Below, piece by piece: positions 21,674 to 31,810 of a stretch of DNA of 64,000 nucleotides; positions within the stretch are counted from its first letter, which is position 1; every line of letters begins with the position of its first letter. Location of the stretch: assembly GCA_026018925.1 (NCBI GenBank), contig JAKSZU010000009.1, forward strand, positions 38,585,194-38,649,193. Direction: 5' to 3'. A program made the translations under genes and the position numbers. This stretch comes from Tupaia tana (taxonomy: Eukaryota > Chordata > Mammalia > Scandentia > Tupaiidae). The notes below the pieces were generated by a model. That model saw only the letters and a program-made list of their open reading frames with translations. It was not told where the DNA came from and made no database searches.

Positions 21674-21986
21674 GAGGTTTATTTAGGTCATGTTATTGGG
21701 AGCCCAAGGTCAGGCAGCTACATTTGGTGAGGGTCTTCTTGCTGATGGACAGTATGGTGAAGGACATCATATGGTAAAACAAAGCAAGTGTGTCTGTATC
21801 TTCTTATAAACCTATGAATAAACAATCATGAAGGATAAAGGAGGCCTCACCCTGATGCCCAATCACTTCCCTAAGGTCCCACCCTTCAACAGAATAACCA
21901 GACTGAACCTCCACTCAGCATCATTACAATGGCTCACTGGATTTCAATACCTAAGTTTTGGAGGGGGATACAGTCAAACCACAGCA
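21674..21986 (-). mobile_element. MaLR-type LTR, antisense
   Basis: It opens gaggtttatttaggtcatg and contains gtgagggtcttcttgctgat, cttcttataaacctatgaat and gatgcccaatcacttcccta. It ends taagttttggagggggatac ... cagtcaaaccacagca. This order matches the reverse complement of MaLR (MST/MLT1-like) solitary LTRs. No coding capacity. Confidence 0.6.
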
Positions 21987-22268
21987 CCATGTAACTATGT
22001 ACATAGAGTTTTCATCATTAAAAAAGATAACAGATGATCTATCAAGCCATGAAGTTAAGTATGTGCTTCAGTCTTCCATCATCAGATATAAATGGAATGT
22101 GTAGGATAATGCTCAAATTGGTCCTTAACTAACAAATAATTTATAAGAACATGTTACTTACATTCCAGTAGCACTTACTCATCTTGACTGCCATTTCTTC
22201 TTTGATCTATTTCTATAGCCTCATGAGAAGACCACCATGATTATTTGGCTTAGGGGAAGAAAACTCAA

Positions 22269-22271
<3 letters not shown>

Positions 22272-22319
<48 letters not shown>
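22272..22319. repeat. (TA)n microsatellite
   Basis: An uninterrupted run of alternating T and A of about 48 bases. Confidence 0.97.
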
Positions 22320-22324
<5 letters not shown>

Positions 22325-23125
22325 GCTCTGCACAGTACGATATCACTAAGCAGAAGCATACTAATGTCATATTACAACCTCACTAGGGGATATCCATCAT
22401 AAAGGGCAATGGAAAAGGACAATCCTTTTAAGTGGGCAGAACTCTCAGTATGTATCTGGAGGTCCTGGTTTGCCTGGAGGGAGAAATGGCCCAAAGAATG
22501 AATCTACACTAATTCATGGACAATTATTGCCTATTGTCAGGAGTTTGACAGGAACAAATTTAGAGAAGTGATGACAGGAAGCCTGAAGAAGAGGAATTTG
22601 GATGAACCTTTTACAATGGTATCAAATGCGTGGATATTTGTGTTTTGTGTAAATTCTCACCTAAAGGCACTTACTTCAGAGGAGGCTTCAGTTACTCAGG
22701 TAGACAGAATGCCTCATGTAGTAGATGTTGGTCAACTTTTATCTCTAGTCATCCCATGGGTTGTTCAAAAAGACCCATGAAAGAAATAGCCGTGGTGACA
22801 GGAATGGAAATTATTCATGTGCTCAATTACGCAGATTTCCCCTCTCCAAGACATTTCTGGCTCTCATTGCTATTGATTCCACAGGCAATCAATGGCAGTG
22901 AGTAATCCTGGACCTCCTCCATATCATGGAGGATATTTCAGCTAACTTCCATATGGTAGGGACACGTTGTAGGCAGAGTTCTCTTTATTGGAATCAAAAT
23001 ATATTTTTTATATTTATTTACTTCATTGTCTGCGATGTTTCTGCCAGCATCACTGTCCATGAGCTTCTGCATATCTTAGTCACTATCATGATTCTGCGTG
23101 GTAGAAGTCGTTCTCTTTTAAAGTG
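22325..23125 (+). mobile_element. endogenous retrovirus pol remnant (RNase H/integrase part)
   Basis: Stretches such as tggtttgcctggagggagaa, gtgttttgtgtaaattctca, aggtagacagaatgcctcat and ccatgagcttctgcatatct follow, in order, the RNase H to integrase part of ERVL-like pol from old mammalian endogenous retroviruses. The longest open pieces are only 60-90 codons. They lie in different frames and are broken by stops and indels, so this is a non-functional fossil. Neither a matching pair of LTRs nor gag or env was seen. The nearby MaLR LTR is in the opposite orientation. Confidence 0.55.
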
Positions 23126-23749
23126 ATTAAGATTCTTTACAGGAAGGAGAGAATATATGCAGAGGTATTAGAGAATTTTTTTTTTGTCAACTTTGTTGAC
23201 TGGCAAAAATACATGTAAATAACTGCTATTTATCAGATAAGGTAAAAATGTTCTTCTGAGAAACATTTGCTTATTTTTGAGCTGTCAAATTAGAAAGTTT
23301 AACTCTGAATAAAATATCCATTTTAGAGATGCTGAGCAAGCTGAGATTTAAATCACCACTCTAGAAGTTGTCTTGGAATTTACCATTATTTTTCTTTTAT
23401 GAAGCTTACTTTTTTGGCCATAATGTTTCATTTTTACCATACATGGCATGAGTGAACTTTTCTAATGTATATGGTGCAATGAGAAATGGAATGAAGATTT
23501 AAAGCAATTATTTGAATGACTCACTACCATCAAGTATGCTTTAAGGGAAAGTAGGGTGTGCAGACATTTATTATCTATACTAATGGTCCAGATAACCTAA
23601 ATTCTTTAGTCAGTGGTATGGATTTCCACATTGGCCAGCAGGAGCTTATCTATGGCTGCTGAATTTATTATTTAGATCATAGGTCTAATAACATGTCATC
23701 ACAGTTTTAATTTCTACAGTCTTCTACTTTTACTAATTGTTTTTTCCTT
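23126..23749. other. unique sequence, no gene seen
   Basis: AT-rich, nothing recognised. Confidence 0.45.
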
Positions 23750-24006
23750 AAAGAGAGATTTTTGCGATAGGGCGTATGTACTCACTGGAAAGACAGAGAG
23801 AGACAGAGAGACAGAAAGCAAGAAATAACACCCCCCCCCTTAGGGGAATGGCCACACTGCAGTCCCTCCTCCTACTCTCTTCCCAGGATTTTTGGCATGC
23901 ATACACATGCACCTCGCATGAGTTTTAAGCCACTGGGTCCAGGACTTGAATTGTGGTTGACTACATGGAGTCCGGCAACGTAACCTTTATGCCATCTGCT
24001 AGTCCC
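23750..24006 (-). mobile_element. L-type SINE
   Basis: agagatttttgcgatagggc, acacccccccccttaggggaa (palindrome lengthened and broken), ggcatgcatacacatgcacc and a head ending ccatctgctagtccc. No clean TSD. Confidence 0.85.
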
Positions 24007-24194
24007 TACATAGTCTTTCTTTATTCCTCGCCACCACCATCAAATGTTGATTAAGGCTTTATAACTAAGTCTTGAAGATAATAGGTAAAATACAGTCTCT
24101 GCCCTTTGGTAATGTAGCCACGGACACAAATATATGTATTAAAAACATAACAATTATTAGCAATATAAAAATTGATAGTCAACGGTATAAATAA

Positions 24195-24429
24195 GGGCCA
24201 ATAGGTGGCATGGTGGTTAAGATGCTGGATTGCCACATGGTGAACTGCAATTCGAGCCCTGGACCCAGGGGCTTGAAATGCATGATTGCAGCATGGCCAT
24301 CCCCCACTAGAGGGAGATTTCTCAATTTTCCTTTCTGTCTTTCTCCAGCAAGTGCACAGGCTCTATGGCAAAAACAAAAACAAAAATAACTTTAAAAAAA
24401 AAAAACAAAAAAACAAAAAAAACAAAAAC
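24195..24429 (+). mobile_element. L-type SINE with internal deletion
   Basis: The head gggccaataggtggcatggt runs to ggggcttgaaatgcatgatt and then jumps to gcagcatggccatcccccac. About 60 bases covering the GTGCATGC and GAGAGGAGAATGGAGG blocks are lost. The 3' end tctatggcaaaaacaaaaac has a long A-rich, C-punctuated tail. Confidence 0.8.
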
Positions 24430-24559
24430 GGTCTAAGTGTAAGAACCGTAGTAGATCTGGACTCCAGGTTCAACTGAAACTCTGGCCAGCTCCCTTGAAA
24501 GGAAATAACAAGGGCAACTGAGCAAAATATTTTGCTGAGATAAGTACATATTTTTACCT

Positions 24560-24735
24560 CTCCTGGAAAAGAACCCCTTTTGGCCATCATCCTTCATTTC
24601 CCCTAACCCCATCCCTAGGCAATAACTAATATAGTTTTTGTCTATACTTGCTTGTTCTGGACATTTCCTATAGATGGAAACATACAATATGTAGTCTTTT
24701 TGGACTGACTTCTTTGATTAGCACAATAGCTGAAA
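24560..24735 (-). mobile_element. antisense old L1 3' fragment
   Basis: taactaatatagtttttgtc, ctggacatttcctatagatg, aaacatacaatatgtagtct and gacttctttgattagcacaa match the antisense 3' part of old L1s. The same region is seen in the LINE starting at 9650. Confidence 0.5.
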
Positions 24736-24869
24736 GGGCATGACAGAATGAGAATGAGTCACTGGTGTTTACTTTGTATCTTAGTATCCTAAAAAGAATA
24801 TTATCAGGTGACATCATAGAATGCACTTCTCTTTATTGAATTCCACAAGTTATAAAAATGAATCACCCT

Positions 24870-25131
24870 AGGGAACCAGCAGTTAGCGTAATGGCTATGT
24901 CGCTGGACTCCCACGTAGTCGACCGTGGTTCGCATCCTGGACCCGGTGGCTTAGAACTCACGCCGGGCATGTGTGCGTGCGTGCTCAAGATCCCGAGAGG
25001 AGAATGGAGGAGAAGGGATTGCGGTGTGACCATCCCCCCTGGGGGGTGATTTCTTGCTTTCTGTCTCTATGTCTCTCTCTGTCTGTCTGGCGAGCGCACG
25101 CGCCCTATAGCAAAAACCTCTCAAAAAAAAA
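24870..25131 (+). mobile_element. young L-type SINE with TSD
   Basis: ccagcagttagcgtaatggc, gtgtgcgtgcgtgctcaaga, catcccccctggggggtgat and gcgagcgcacgcgccctata. CpG-rich and almost undecayed. Target aaaatgaatcaccct (24855-24869) against aaaatgaatcgccct (25132-25146), one mismatch. Confidence 0.95.
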
Positions 25132-25189
25132 AAAATGAATCGCCCTTTGTAATTTATTCTTCATTCAAATTGAAAAAAAAAATACATTC

Positions 25190-25359
25190 AGGGTCCAGCT
25201 GGTGGAGTGGTGGTTAAGGCGCTGGACTCCCACATGACCTACTATGGTTCAATTCCTGGACCTGGCAACTTTCTTGCTCACTGTCTGTCTCTGGGGAGCG
25301 CATGTGACCTATAGCAAATTAAAATATTAATAATAGTAATAAATCAATAATTATTTTTA
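25190..25359 (+). mobile_element. S-type SINE with TSD
   Basis: gggtccagctggtggagtgg, the B-box area atggttcaattcctggacc, then a direct jump to ttcttgctcactgtctgtct. The 3' end gcgcatgtgacctatagcaa keeps the L ending. Target aaaatacattc at 25179-25189, repeated as aaaagtacattc at 25360-25371. Confidence 0.88.
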
Positions 25360-25371
25360 AAAAGTACATTC

Positions 25372-26205
25372 CCTTCCCTTCACTTCTTTTTAAATTTTCA
25401 TTGATTCTTATGCTTTTGGTGCTTGATAAGTTTCTTTGATAAGTTTGATAAAAAGCTTCATGGTTTGCATTCACTGGTTTTTCTTATTTTCTTGCAACTT
25501 TTTGACACTTAAAATGCTGTTGGACCGACTATGAATTTTACCATCTTATGCTTCAAATTTTGCTCAACATTTTAGAGATTATAATCTTCATTTTCTGGGA
25601 GGCAGAACCTGAGTCCTTTCACAGGTTCTTTCATAAAGGACTCAGACCTATACCTGCCCTAAGGTCAATCCTACTTCCTCGAGCTTTTCTACTTCCTTCA
25701 GTACTTTCTGGCTTAGAGTTTAACTGACATTTCTTTCTACATTCCCAAACTTACTGCAGTCCCTACCTGTCCCTCTCTCTGTCAAAAATTCCCAGAGACA
25801 TATTTAATTTTTACTGCCACCTTTGTGATTGCTTTCATGAGAATTTAATTACTTCTCATATCCTAATTGTCTGTTAGATTATTTCTCCCTCAGGATTTGA
25901 TGTGTCTCTGACAAAGAACATGTCACTGGAGTACACAGTGAATTTAGACAAAATGTTACAGTAGTAAAAATCAAAATAAGTTAAAATTCTGAAGTGACTT
26001 CTCACCACTCAAATTAGTTGCAAGTTTGACACTAAACATGACATATTTATGCCTAATAAGAGAACTGCTTTGCATTTTGTGTTGCTATAATTCAACAAAT
26101 GTTTGTGTGTGTCAAAAAGGTACTGATTTAAAAAAAAAAGCCTATACAAGGTCAACTATGCAAAGAACCAAATAAAATGATTTTTATAAGTAGCCATAAT
26201 ATGTT
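25372..26205. other. unique sequence, no gene seen
   Basis: No repeat recognised. A pyrimidine-rich stretch at 25660-25800 has no open frame. Confidence 0.45.
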
Positions 26206-26399
26206 TTTTAATAGTTTATTTTTTCAGAAAGAGAGAGAGAAAGTTACAGTTTTCCCCATCAGGATTTTCAAGCCACAATCTACTCTCAGCCTTAACCAGA
26301 CTGAATCTTAGCCAGAATGTATAGGGAGGCCTCAGGACATGATCATAAGACCTTTCCACGTGGGTCCAATTGTTTAATGCTGCTCCACTGTCTGGGACC
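26206..26399 (-). mobile_element. D-type SINE
   Basis: tagtttattttttcagaaag, a gagagagagaaag tract, the body ccatcaggattttcaagcca and a head ending tccactgtctgggacc. Very diverged; the layout matches the copy at 3440. Confidence 0.55.
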
Positions 26400-26589
26400 T
26401 GTGTGCCTGTTATTCTTCTCATGTGGATAGAAGAATGAAAATATGAAATTTTGGCCAAATCAAAGCAAGATGGATGGATGTAAAGGTCGGGGGGGGGGTG
26501 AATTATAAAAGGTGTTAAAGTAACATATGGTTATTGGGTAATCAGAATTATAACTTATGATTAAATAATACTTAGATTTTTTTCTTTTT

Positions 26590-26866
26590 CTTTTTTCAAT
26601 TACCAGAAGGGTGTGAGCACTGACTACAGAGAAGCAAAGAGAAGGAGAGACATAGAGATACAGAGAGAGACATGCACACATAGAGAGAGTACTCCACATA
26701 GGAGAATGGTCACACAATGATTGCCTCCTCTTCCATTTCTCTATCCTGTAGGAATTTTCGGCATGCACATGAACCTGGAGTGTTTTTCAGTCCAGGGCTG
26801 GGATTTCAATCATGGTCACCCATGTGGGATCCACCATCTTTAACCTGCAAGCTATGGGGCCAGCCC
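26590..26866 (-). mobile_element. C-type SINE
   Basis: agaagggtgtgagcactgac, a long purine tract, actccacataggagaatggt, ggcatgcacatgaacctgga and a head catgtgggatccaccatctt ending ggggccagccc. Confidence 0.75.
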
Positions 26867-27092
26867 ACTAAGATATTTTTGAAGTGTTCCATCATTCTCA
26901 GATAAAAAGAATGAAAAATTGAGTGGTTTATATAAAATTTCATTAGAATTTAATAAATAATGATAAAGTGCTAGAAGAAGCAGCAGCAGCATGGGTTGTA
27001 TGACCTAAACATGGGTTGTGTCATTCTAAACATTCACTACGATTTTTGCCTGGGATACCTTTTATAACACTAATGACAAAGTAGTTGTTTCT

Positions 27093-27338
27093 TTTTTTAA
27101 GAGATTTTTGTTATAGGGTCCATGCGTTCACCAGAGAGACAGAGAGAGACAGAAAGCAAGAAATCTCGCCCCCCAGGAGGGATGGCCACACCACAATCCC
27201 TTCTCCATTCTCCTCTTGAGATTTTTGGCATGCACACACATGTGCCCGGAGTGAGTTTAAGCTGCTGGGTCTGGGATGCGAACTGTGGTCAACTATGTGG
27301 GAGTCCAGCAACATAACCATTACATCATCTGCTGGTCT
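27093..27338 (-). mobile_element. L-type SINE
   Basis: aagagatttttgttataggg, tcgccccccaggagggatgg, gcatgcacacacatgtgccc and a head ending catctgctggtct. CpGs partly lost. Confidence 0.88.
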
Positions 27339-27374
27339 GACAATGTATTTGTTTTAAAAATCACATAGCCTTAG

Positions 27375-27729
27375 AACCAGCAGTTGCTTAATGGCTATGT
27401 CGCTGGACTCCCGTGTAGTTGACCGCAGTTTGAGTCCCAGACCCGGTGGCTTAAAACTCACGCCAGGCGTTGGGACCAGCAGTTAGTGTAATGGCTATGT
27501 CGCTGGACTCCCATGTAGTCGACTGCGGTTCGCGTCCCAGACCCGGTGGCTTAAAACTCACGGCGGGCGTGTGTGCGTGCGTGCCCAAGATCCCTAGAGG
27601 AGAATGGAGGAGAAGGGATTGCGGCGTGGCCATCCCCCCTGGGGGGTGATTTCTCGCTTTCTGTCTCCCTGTCTCTGTCTTTCTGGTGAGCGCATGTGCC
27701 CTATAGCAAAAAACTCTCAAAAAAAAGAG
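27375..27729 (+). mobile_element. dimeric L-type SINE in one TSD pair
   Basis: Two units lie head to tail. Unit 1 (27375-27471) is only the tRNA-like head with A and B boxes, ending cacgccaggcgtt. Unit 2 (27472-27729) is a complete young L element. The pair is bounded by an exact 19-bp duplicate, aaaaatcacatagccttag (27356-27374 and 27730-27748), so both units entered together. The two heads differ at several positions, so this is not a simple tandem slip. Confidence 0.92.
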
Positions 27730-27748
27730 AAAAATCACATAGCCTTAG

Positions 27749-28439
27749 CACTTCTGAAATCATAAATGTAAAATAATTAATCTAAATATGGTAATAACTA
27801 TCTCTAATAAATTGTTGTGTAGCAACTGTAATATGAAGATATAAAGGTAACAGTGGTGAAGCAATGAGGAAATTTCATAGATCAAAAAATAACAAGGACA
27901 AATAAGTAAAAGAAATTTTATAGATACTGTAGAAAAAATGCATTATGTCTGCACCTTAGAAACTATATCCAAATTTTAAGGCATTATAAATACATTTAAA
28001 CTCTTCAATATTCTATCATAGAGATCAGAAAGATTTGAATGATTTTAAGGAATCCTATATACTAGTCAACATTTCTTGTATCTTGCTACTATCTATTTTG
28101 CTTATTTCATTCTGTCCTTAGTAGTGTTTTTATTTCTCCTTTTAAAGCAATGATGCCTTTCTCTAGCTAATTTCCCTCTCTTCCCCCCACATAGGACAGG
28201 GCAATTGCAAACATCTCCATCTCTGGTGTGTGGTGCCTTTTTCTGGGCCCATTGTTTAAAATTCTATTTTATCTATCTATCTGTTTGTTTGTTTATTTAT
28301 TTATTTATTATTAGTTTCTTCCTTTCTTCTGTTGTTTTCATTTTGTTTGTTTGTTTTTTCTTTTTTCTTTTCGTATTTCTGTTTCCAATTATTTTTCCTT
28401 TTATCTTACTTTATCATCTTGCTGCTCAGACTTCACCCA
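27749..28439. other. unique and low-complexity sequence
   Basis: Mostly AT-rich unique DNA. A tatc/tgtt/tttat low-complexity run lies at about 28268-28316, with T-rich sequence to 28380. The last part could be the degraded 5' end of the L1 that follows, but I cannot show it. Confidence 0.4.
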
Positions 28440-29076
28440 CTGCCTAGACAGGTCTAGATGAATAGTAGTCAAACATCTGAATACTGTGAGGCGAAGAGTA
28501 ATCTTCACCCCTTACCAAACCTGCTGCAAAAAGACAGAAACTCCTCTTCCTAAATCAAAACACCTCATGTGGTTACCATGTTACAAACCACCATAGAAGG
28601 GAGAAATTAGCACAGAAATATTTTGCATTAAATGCCCAAACATCTGAATAGTTGGTATCCCAGAAGGTGAAAAAAGTAATAAGGGCATTGATAATCTATT
28701 CCATGAATTCCTGGAAGAAAACTTTCCAAGTGTAGAGAAGCATCCAAACATTCAGACCCAAGAAATACAAAGAACCCCAAACAGAATCAACTCAAGTAGA
28801 TCCTCTCCACAGCACATCATGGTCAGATTGGCCAAAACCACAGACAAAGAAAAGATACTAAAATTTGTAAGTGAGAAATTTCAAGTTATTTACAAAGGTT
28901 ATCTCATCAGGCTAAAATCAGACCTCTAGTTGGAAACAATGCAAGCAAGGGAAGAATGGGGAAATACATTCAAAGTGTTAAATGAGAAACAATTTCAACC
29001 AAGATTGCTATACTAGGCAAGATTATCCTAAATATAAGAAGAAAAGATAAAACTTTCTTGTATAAAACAAACCTGA

Positions 29077-29327
29077 GGGACCAGCAGTTGGTGTAATGGC
29101 TATGTTGCTGGATTCCTATGTAATCAACTGTGGTTCAAGTCCTGCACCTGGTGGCTTAAACTCATGCCAGGCACGTGTGCATGTGTGCCCAAGGTCCTGA
29201 GAGGAGAATGGAGGAAAAGGAATTGTGGTGTGGCCATCCTCCCTGGGGGTGATTTCTTGCTTTCTGTCTCTCTGTCTCTGTCTTTCTGGTAAGCGCACGT
29301 GCCTTTTAGCAAAAAACTTTCAAAAAA
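29077..29327 (+). mobile_element. L-type SINE inside the L1
   Basis: gggaccagcagttggtgtaa, cacgtgtgcatgtgtgccca, catcctccctgggggtgatt and gcacgtgccttttagcaaaa. It lies between the ORF1 end and the ORF1-ORF2 gap. Flanks aaacctga and aatactga form a weak target duplicate. Confidence 0.9.
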
Positions 29328-29447
29328 AAAATACTGAAAAAATTTACCAACTCAAGACCAGCTCTTTAAGAAGTTCTGAAGGGAGTGCTATACCAAGAAA
29401 ATTAAAGACAGACAAACAGAAATAAGATAACAAAAAACAACCAAGAA

Positions 29448-29647
29448 GGGACCAGCAGGTAGTGTGGTGGTTAAGGCTCTGGACACTACCACATGGCCGA
29501 CCATGGTTCAAGTCCCGGGCCTGGTGGTTTGCTTTCTCACTTTCCCTCTTCCTCTCTCCCTCCCTCGCTCTCTGTATGTCTCTCTCTCTGGTCAAATTTA
29601 AAAATAAATGAATGAATAAATAAAATTAAATAAATAATTATTTACAG
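29448..29647 (+). mobile_element. S-type SINE with perfect 15-bp TSD
   Basis: gggaccagcaggtagtgtgg, catggttcaagtcccgggcc, tggtttgctttctcactttc, then a TC-rich part ending tctggtcaaatttaaaaata with an AAAT-type tail. Target aaaaacaaccaagaa at 29433-29447 and 29648-29662. It is a clean example of the short form. Confidence 0.95.
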
Positions 29648-30262
29648 AAAAACAACCAAGAATATGGCCAACTTAATGATTGGGACAAATCTAGAAATAT
29701 CAATAATAACATTGAATATTAATGGTTTTAGTTCCCCAATCAAGAGACATAGATTGGTTACATGGATTTAAGAAAAAAGAAAACCTCCATCTGCTGCCTA
29801 CAAGAAACCCAACTCATGGGTAAAGACACACATAGACTAAAAGTGAAGGACTGGAAGAAGATATTCCATGCAAATGGAAACAAAAAAGGAGTGGGAATTA
29901 TAATACTGATTTCAGACAAAACAGGCTTTAAGACACAAACTGTAAGAAGAGACAAAGAAGGGCATTATAATAGTAAAAAGGCTAATTCATCAAGAAGACA
30001 TAACACTTAAAAATATCTATGCACCCAATTCAGGAGCATCCAAATAGGTGAAGAAAGACTGCTAGATCTGAAAGGAGAGAGAGACTACAACACACTAATT
30101 GTTGAGGATTTCAGCATCCCATTCTCTTATTTAGACAGATCGAGACAAAAAAATAAGCAAAGAGATTCAGGACCTAAACAATACCATAAATCAGATGGAC
30201 TTGTCAGACATCTATTGAACTTTCCATCCAAAACTCACAAAATACAAAATATATATTTTTCT

Positions 30263-30537
30263 TTCTTTCTTTCTTTTTTTTTTTTTTTTGAAGAGGTTTT
30301 TTTTTGGCTATAGGGTGCGTGCACTCGCCAGACCAAGACAGAGAGAAAGAACGCGAGAAATCATCCCTCAGGGGGGATGGCCATGCCGTAATCCCTTTTC
30401 CTCCATTCTCCTCTAGGGATCTTGTGCACGCACGCACACGCGCCCGGCGTGAGTTTTAAGCCACCGTGTCCGGGACACGAACCGCGGTCGACTACGTGGA
30501 GTGCAACGACATAGCCATTATGCTAACTGCTTGTCCC
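30263..30537 (-). mobile_element. young L-type SINE inside L1 ORF2
   Basis: CpG-rich head (cacgaaccgcggtcgactac) and body (gcacgcacgcacacgcgccc). Target aaaatatatatttttct (30246-30262) against aaaacatacatttttct (30538-30554), two mismatches. It splits the endonuclease region of the host L1. Confidence 0.92.
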
Positions 30538-31643
30538 AAAACATACATTTTTCTCACCCCTGCATGGTACCTTCTCAAAGACTGACCATGTGAGAGAGCA
30601 CAAAACCTGCCTTTACAGATTCAAAAGCATAGAAATTATATTCAGCATCTTCTTCAACTATGATGAAATTAAACTTGATATCAGTTTCAGAAAAAAAACA
30701 CTCAAAAATACACAAATACATAGACACTAAAGAATTTCTGTGGTCAGGAAGAGATTAAGAGATTAACCAAAGAGATTAAGCTGGAAATCAAAAGATTCAT
30801 GGAAAAAAATTATAGTGACTGCCTGAGTTTCCATTATCTATGGAACACTGCAAAAGCAGTCATAAGAGGGAGTTCATAGCAACAAGTGTTACTAAGAAAA
30901 AGATGGAAATGTGGCAAATGGACAATCTAACATTGTGCTTCAGGGAATTGAAAACACAACAACAAAATCCAAAAAAAAAGGCCAAGAGGAAAGAAGTAAT
31001 AAAGATTCGAGAAGAAATAAATGAAATAGAAGTGAACTATACAGAAAATAAATGAAAGCAAAAGCTGGTTCTTTGAAAAGTAAACAAGATTGACACACCA
31101 CTAGCTAGATTAATTAAGAAGAGAGAAAGGAACCAGACAAATCAAATTCGTAATGAACAGGAAATACTACAACAGACACAATAGAAAAACATGACATCAT
31201 TAGAGGATACTATGAGTGACTATATGGCAACAAACAAGAAAACTTGGATGAAATAGACTAATTCCTGTGCACAAATAATCTACCAAGATTGACTGAGGAG
31301 GACGCTATAAGGCTGAACAGACTCAAAACAAACAATGAAATTGAATCAGTAATAAATAACCTCCCAACAAAGAAAAGCCCACATCCTAATAGCTTCACTT
31401 CTGCATTCTACAAAACTTTAAAAGAAGAGGTAACCCCCATTCTAATCAAATTATTTGTAAAGATCCAAAAGGAAAGAACCCTCCCACATTCATTTTATTA
31501 AGCCTCCATCATTCTCAATTCCAAATTGATAAGGATACGACAAGAAAGGAAAACTATAGACTGATATCTCTGATGAATATAGAGGCAAAAATTCTCAGCA
31601 AGATACTAGCAAATCATATCCAATAACATATAAAAAGATTATT

Positions 31644-31810
31644 GAAAGAGCATTGACAGGATGGGGAGGTGTGGTGTTATTGGTGGAAGATATTCTGATC
31701 AACTGGACTAAGAAGAAATGTTCACATATTGAAATGTTCACTTTGTAAGGTAAATAGTATGATTGAATGTATATTAAAAATTTAAATAAAAAAAGTGAAT
31801 AAAAAATTTA
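31644..31810 (+). mobile_element. truncated L1 3' end nested in L1 ORF2
   Basis: Bounded by aaaaagattatt (31632-31643 and 31811-31822). The insert has gatattctgatcaactggac and gtatgattgaatgtatatta, and parallels the 3' UTR at 34110-34256 (attctcaattggactggtct; gaaattgaacgtataaaaat) but is clearly diverged from it. I read it as the tail of another L1 subfamily inserted in the RT region. Confidence 0.7.

Noticed and set aside
24880-24945. tRNA gene signal (A and B boxes)
   Set aside because: The boxes belong to the SINE head. It does not form a full cloverleaf with a valid acceptor stem, and it is repeated in dozens of copies, so no functional tRNA gene is called.
28200-28440. T-rich ORF rich in Phe and Leu, looking like a membrane protein
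   Set aside because: The hydrophobic residues come from low-complexity T-rich DNA. There is no signal, start context or family resemblance.
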